Source of the DNA: Ophiodon elongatus
Taxonomy: Eukaryota > Chordata > Actinopteri > Perciformes > Hexagrammidae
DNA: 64,000 bases
Reading direction: 5' to 3'
Assembly: GCA_016806645.1 (NCBI GenBank)
Contig: JACSYO010001629.1
Span: forward strand, 1-64,000
This document shows, piece by piece, positions 62,811-64,000 of the stretch. Within the stretch, counting starts at the first letter, position 1. Each line of letters starts with the position of its first letter. Under the pieces are notes generated by a model. It was not told the DNA's origin. It did not search any database and saw only the letters and a program-made list of their open reading frames with translations. The position numbers and the translations under genes are program-made.

Positions 62811-63854
62811 TCTGCGGGTGACTACTCGCAGGTACACCAAGAGATGAATCTTCAGTAGTGGCAAAAACCCTGAATAATTTATAGCTAATCAATCACACAC
62901 AATTCCGCTCTTAGAAGTTGCTCCAGACAATTTTATAGACCAAGGCTAAAAACTTCCACCACACAAGAACAGCTTCCACTCTGCTTCCTGAGACTATTCA
63001 ACAGTCAAATGTATGTTTTCCATTGGAATGAGACGTCAAACATTAGCTAAAAAGGTAGAGTTCATCGGTATCAGCACTGACTGACACCATGGGGTGAAAC
63101 CTGAGGGCTACAAATCCGTGAATACGGCGAGTCGGTTTGCAGATATGGCTCCAACTGCATCATCCACCCATTTGATTCTGACGATCCTGACAAACACTAC
63201 AGACGTTTGCCCTGAGCACAGCAGCAGATCTCTCCTCTACCACTTAACCAGAGGCTAATTTAATTTATTTCAATAACATTCAAAAACAGGCTTGAATGAG
63301 TTGCAATATGTCCGACTGGCAACAGAGTCTACAAGAAAATATATTCTACCCCTGAGCTCGTGCTCCTGAATTATGTATGCAACGGAGTGGATGCACCGTA
63401 TTCTGCTACACTAAATGACCTTTCATGATAATTGTGGCCATGTGTCCTTGAGGCACTCAGCCTTGGAGTGGATATTATGCAACTGGGATGACTTCACTGC
63501 ACTATATGTTCATTTCAAATGTCAAACACGTCAAGGACAACAAGGCCAGATGAAGAGTATCCCTTTTGTTGCATCTTTTATGGAAGCAAGCACAGTATGC
63601 TGAGACACCTCTGGCTGGCTAAATTAATTTCAGACATTACTCAACCCCTGAGAAGACAGCCTGGGAAAAGATGTCGATTGCAATTATACACAAGAATCTG
63701 GGAGTAATCACAGTGTGTACACGTGTATCTGTATTTCCTTTAATGCTTTCTGATCATTTATTTTTCTGTTTTACTTTTAAATCTCACTGTCACTTTCAAG
63801 ACCACAAGACAACTAGAGGCACACCCATGTGCTTCTACTGGGGATCCTTGAATA

Positions 63855-64000
63855 AGCAATACCCATATACACTGCTACCCATCTACCCGTACATGCAACT
63901 ACCCATGATAACCATCTACGTATATACACTTCTACCCATGTAAGAATCTACCCATGTTGCCTATTATCCATATCCATCAACCCATATACACATTTACCAA
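63855..64000 (+). repeat. Degenerate minisatellite at right window edge
   Basis: The word CTACCCAT or a close variant (CCCATATACA, CTACCCGTACA, CTACCCATGTA) recurs about every 11-20 bases to the window end. Unit length is irregular. The array may continue beyond the window. Confidence 0.75.

Larger units (their letters stand above)
59836..63850. other. Non-coding stretch, no gene seen
   Basis: Contains a short (CA)n at 60898-60915, a quadruplex motif at 61189-61217, a C-rich quadruplex-complement at 62767-62785, and (CA)n at 62721-62742 and 62786-62810. Otherwise AT-rich unique-looking DNA without a supported exon. Confidence 0.5.

Overview
This window reads as non-coding vertebrate nuclear DNA, most likely from a percomorph-type teleost fish. 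There are no operons, Shine-Dalgarno sites or long open frames. Instead there are long (CA)n, (TA)n and (GA)n microsatellites, tRNA-derived SINEs, L2/Rex-type LINE remnants, a Tc1 element with IR/DR ends, and many degenerate repeats that I recognise as common in spiny-rayed fish genomes. I had no database, so family recognition is from memory. Structural claims (terminal repeats, target-site duplications, shared blocks, frames) are read from the sequence.

Coding content is very sparse. One segment has the hallmarks of a real internal exon: 30977..31173 on the minus strand. It has a strong acceptor and donor, an open phase, G/C-rich third codon positions, and a basic Ser/Pro-rich peptide. I do not recognise the gene. 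If the call is right, much of the window is intron, or intron plus upstream DNA, of a minus-strand gene. Weaker candidates for other exons or promoters of that gene are a 45-nt segment at 28708..28752, a GC-rich segment near 51.0-51.45 kb, and a CpG-rich block at 57.1-57.4 kb. The only other protein-like sequences are decayed transposon genes: a Tc1 transposase (46533..47407), an L2/Rex-like reverse transcriptase C-terminus (16.98-17.22 kb), an L2-like reverse transcriptase 3' part (31.6-31.83 kb), and a LINE endonuclease fragment (5.76-5.95 kb, minus).

Layout: 0-12 kb holds microsatellites, an intact-ended SINE with a 7-bp target duplication (1620-1864), two dispersed repeats, a LINE endonuclease scrap and a small fold-back element (6075-6249). 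From 12 to 24 kb there is a 4x17-bp tandem repeat, a LINE tail, and a fold-back element abutting a common dispersed repeat (23118-23830). From 25 to 36.4 kb there is a 523-bp PIF/Harbinger-like MITE with TTA duplications (25542-26064), the exon, a large polypurine mirror repeat (32913-33052), and a nested stack of at least four repeats (35557-36400). From 36 to 50 kb there are two copies of a tRNA-less dispersed repeat, a SINE with an internal 11-bp tandem, and a second nested stack (46110-48015) in which a Tc1 element and another element interrupt one older repeat. The last part, to 64 kb, holds more dispersed copies, fold-back elements, G-quadruplex motifs and a degenerate minisatellite at the right edge.

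I found no convincing new multi-gene system. The most useful observations are the two nested insertion stacks, the Harbinger-like MITE, the minus-strand exon, and families with several copies inside this one window.
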